From Desulfobulbus sp. (GTDB lineage Bacteria; Desulfobacterota; Desulfobulbia; Desulfobulbales; Desulfobulbaceae): 5,322 nt of DNA. A program made the translations under genes and the position numbers. Positions 4,310-5,322 of this stretch are shown piece after piece. The stretch lies in assembly GCA_028684915.1 (NCBI GenBank), contig JAQUEZ010000354.1, forward strand, positions 1 through 5,322. Reading direction: 5' to 3'. Each line of letters opens with the position of its first letter. Position 1 is the stretch's first letter. A model generated the notes under the pieces. The model had not been told where the DNA came from. It saw only the letters and a program-made list of their open reading frames with translations, and ran no database searches.

Positions 4310-4584
4310 TGTTATCTTACAGCCCAATATATATTTTATCCTTTTTCCTCAGTTTTTGGATGTTCATTACAGTTTCATTTCATCTTTTTTCTATAGGATT
4401 AAAAGATTTCTGTGATAATTCGCTTCTCTTTGCTGAGTATCGTGGTTTTTCTCAAGGATATTCCCTCGGATTCCTCACTCTTGCTTTGCCAATTATTCTT
4501 GTTTCTGCCTGTCACTCAATAGAATGGTTTTTTATTGATGACAATTTTTCCCGTTTTGTTCGCATGTTCCGGAGGGAAAAATGA
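4309..4584 (+). CDS. Two-TM membrane protein, AT-rich (91 aa)
   Basis: Two hydrophobic helices (about 7-30 and 53-70) are joined by a polar loop (KDFCDNSLLFAEYRGFSQGYS) and end in a basic tail (RFVRMFRREK). The ATG overlaps the previous stop (TGATG) and has GGAG (4299-4302) six bases upstream; GTG codons at 4303 and 4306 are less likely starts. Its codons are clearly more AT-rich (many TTT, TTA, TCT) than those of both neighbours, suggesting later acquisition or relaxed selection. Role unknown; a pVI-like minor coat protein is one possibility by size, though pVI has three helices. Confidence 0.6.
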   Translation: MLSYSPIYILSFFLSFWMFITVSFHLFSIGLKDFCDNSLLFAEYRGFSQGYSLGFLTLALPIILVSACHSIEWFFIDDNFSRFVRMFRREK

Positions 4585-4721
4585 TTCAACTCCCTGATGG
4601 CTTCGACGCTGCCGCTGTTTTTTCCGAGTTGTTCCAATTGGCTGCGCCTTTTGTCGGCATCGCCTTCCTGATCGGCTGCGGTTACTTGATTCAAAATATG
4701 CTGAGGAACGCGCCCAAATGA
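4581..4721 (+). CDS. One-TM coat-like small protein (46 aa)
   Basis: MIQLPDGFDAAAVFSELFQLAAPFVGIAFLIGCGYLIQNMLRNAPK has acidic residues near the N-terminus (D6, D9, E16), a hydrophobic helix (about 20-37) and a basic end (R42, K46), the charge order of an inovirus coat protein. It has the strongest ribosome binding site in the block (GGAGGG five bases before the ATG) and overlaps the previous stop (ATGA). It may be a second coat or tip protein. Confidence 0.6.
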   Translation: MIQLPDGFDAAAVFSELFQLAAPFVGIAFLIGCGYLIQNMLRNAPK

Positions 4722-4822
4722 CCATTATGCCCTCGTTCCCGAAGATCCGCCGCTATGTGCTGTTGATTGCCTTTGTGGGGCTATGCTTCTTCCTTGGCCT
4801 GATGAAGAGGATTCTCCTATGA
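4718..4822 (+). CDS. Mini membrane protein (34 aa)
   Basis: The product MTIMPSFPKIRRYVLLIAFVGLCFFLGLMKRILL has a basic stretch (KIRR), one short hydrophobic helix (about 13-28) and KR near the end. Both ends overlap neighbours by ATGA junctions, and GAGGA (4703-4707) lies ten bases upstream. Its existence as a protein rests on these junctions; at 34 codons it could be missed by gene finders. Size is close to M13 pVII and pIX. Confidence 0.5.
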   Translation: MTIMPSFPKIRRYVLLIAFVGLCFFLGLMKRILL

Positions 4823-5244
4823 ACGACATCACCAAGATTCTCCTCTACGCCACCGGCTTGTATGTGACCTTCCTTTGTTCCGGCCTCTACCTGGCCCACG
4901 GGGAAGAAGTCCCCGGCCTGCCTGCAGGACCGAACGAATCGTTTAGCGTTGCCCCCACCGGGAACGTGCCCAAGGAATACGTGGTCCCCCGGATTTCCTC
5001 AATCGATGCGCCATTGAGAAAAAGGGACTCCAAATCTTGCCGGGAATATCTCGCCATCTGTGAACGGTCCTGCAAAGAGCGCGGTCAGATGTTCAAGTTT
5101 CAGTGCATCGGTCAAGACTTCCAGCCGTTCCAGGACCATTCCCGGTGTCAGTGTGCTGATGATATGTTTCCGCAGGTGGTTAGCGGAAATCGATCTGAAT
5201 CGCTTCAGGTCTCGAAAGAGAAGATTTCGGAGCCAAACAAATGA
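4819..5244 (+). CDS. Secreted six-cysteine protein (141 aa)
   Basis: A Sec-type signal peptide is visible: a short basic start, hydrophobic core (about 7-25) and probable cleavage after A-H-G at 28. C20 lies inside it but without a proper lipobox. The mature part begins with a Pro/Gly-rich linker (31-65), then a domain with six cysteines at 74, 81, 85, 96, 110 and 112 (C-x6-C-x3-C-x10-C-x13-C-x-C), enough for three disulfides in the periplasm. A polar tail follows. The start at 4819 is preferred over ATG 4783 because it has GAGGA seven bases upstream and the usual ATGA overlap. It precedes the adsorption-like gene, so a virion-tip or secretion partner role is plausible. Family not recognised. 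Confidence 0.65.
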   Translation: MNDITKILLYATGLYVTFLCSGLYLAHGEEVPGLPAGPNESFSVAPTGNVPKEYVVPRISSIDAPLRKRDSKSCREYLAICERSCKERGQMFKFQCIGQDFQPFQDHSRCQCADDMFPQVVSGNRSESLQVSKEKISEPNK

Positions 5245-5322
5245 AATCATTACGTTTATTCTTATTTTTAACTATTTCGCTAATAATTACAACTAGCAAT
5301 GTTTTTGCTAGTGATTGTACAG
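5241..5322 (+). CDS. Signal-peptide protein, partial (candidate adsorption protein pIII-like)
   Basis: Only the first 27 codons are in the window. They encode a clear signal peptide: MKSLR, a hydrophobic core (LFLFLTISLIITT) and a likely cleavage site after N-V-F-A (19-22), followed by SDCT, so a cysteine stands near the mature N-terminus. The ATG overlaps the previous stop and has GGAG (5229-5232) eight bases upstream. In filamentous phages the gene after the minor coat genes is usually the exported host-attachment protein, then the assembly ATPase (Zot/pI). That identity is from position only. Confidence 0.6.
   Translation, partial: MKSLRLFLFLTISLIITTSNVFASDCT

Noticed and set aside
1..5322. 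CRISPR arrays, tRNA or rRNA genes, integrase, transposase
   Set aside because: No regularly spaced repeats of 25-40 bp, no cloverleaf or rRNA-like segment, and no recombinase motif were found in any frame.

Overview
The window looks like the left part of a filamentous phage (inovirus) prophage, or a closely related satellite, in a Gram-negative proteobacterium-like host. Four things support this. There is a long co-directional series of very small genes, most encoding one hydrophobic helix. There is a ~110-residue OB-fold-like single-stranded DNA binding protein candidate. There is a 47-residue coat-protein-like peptide followed directly by a perfect GC hairpin. There is a divergent CI-type repressor with its own operator cluster. 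The host cannot be named: the repressor style recalls Desulfobacterota, while the membrane gene at 484-972 recalls Gammaproteobacteria. No database search was possible.

Layout. Positions 66-128 form a well-shaped integron attC site, so the phage-like element lies next to, or inside, an integron cassette array. Positions 129-483 hold no convincing gene but contain hairpins and three iteron-like repeats (367-395). Two AT-rich genes read leftward: a membrane protein with a DUF4124-like tail (484-972) and a CI-like repressor (1042-1476). The divergent control region (1457-1596) carries repeated CGATAGAA operator half-sites.

Rightward, the early genes are an unknown 79-aa protein (1597), two tandem paralogous one-TM peptides (1856 and 2087), a zinc-ribbon protein (2220), and the ssDNA-binding protein candidate (2468). 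A cluster of ssDNA hairpins follows (2797-2923), overlapping a 90-aa gene. The structural block then runs 3066 (45 aa), 3242 (47 aa, probable major coat protein), hairpin 3398-3417, 3447, 3638, 4068, 4184, 4309, 4581, 4718, 4819 (secreted six-cysteine protein) and 5241 (signal-peptide protein cut by the window end, in the position of an adsorption protein).

How it probably works: the repressor holds the rightward promoter off; early genes and the ssDNA-binding protein handle replication intermediates; the mini membrane proteins form the capsid and its tips, waiting in the inner membrane. Stop/start overlaps (mostly ATGA) join nearly every structural gene, implying one translationally coupled operon. 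No replication initiator, Zot/pI assembly ATPase, integrase or transposase is visible here; the assembly ATPase would be expected further right. The most unusual points are the attC neighbour, the absence of a replication initiator between repressor and ssDNA-binding gene, the large number of distinct one-helix peptides, and the hairpin cluster inside the gene at 2797.
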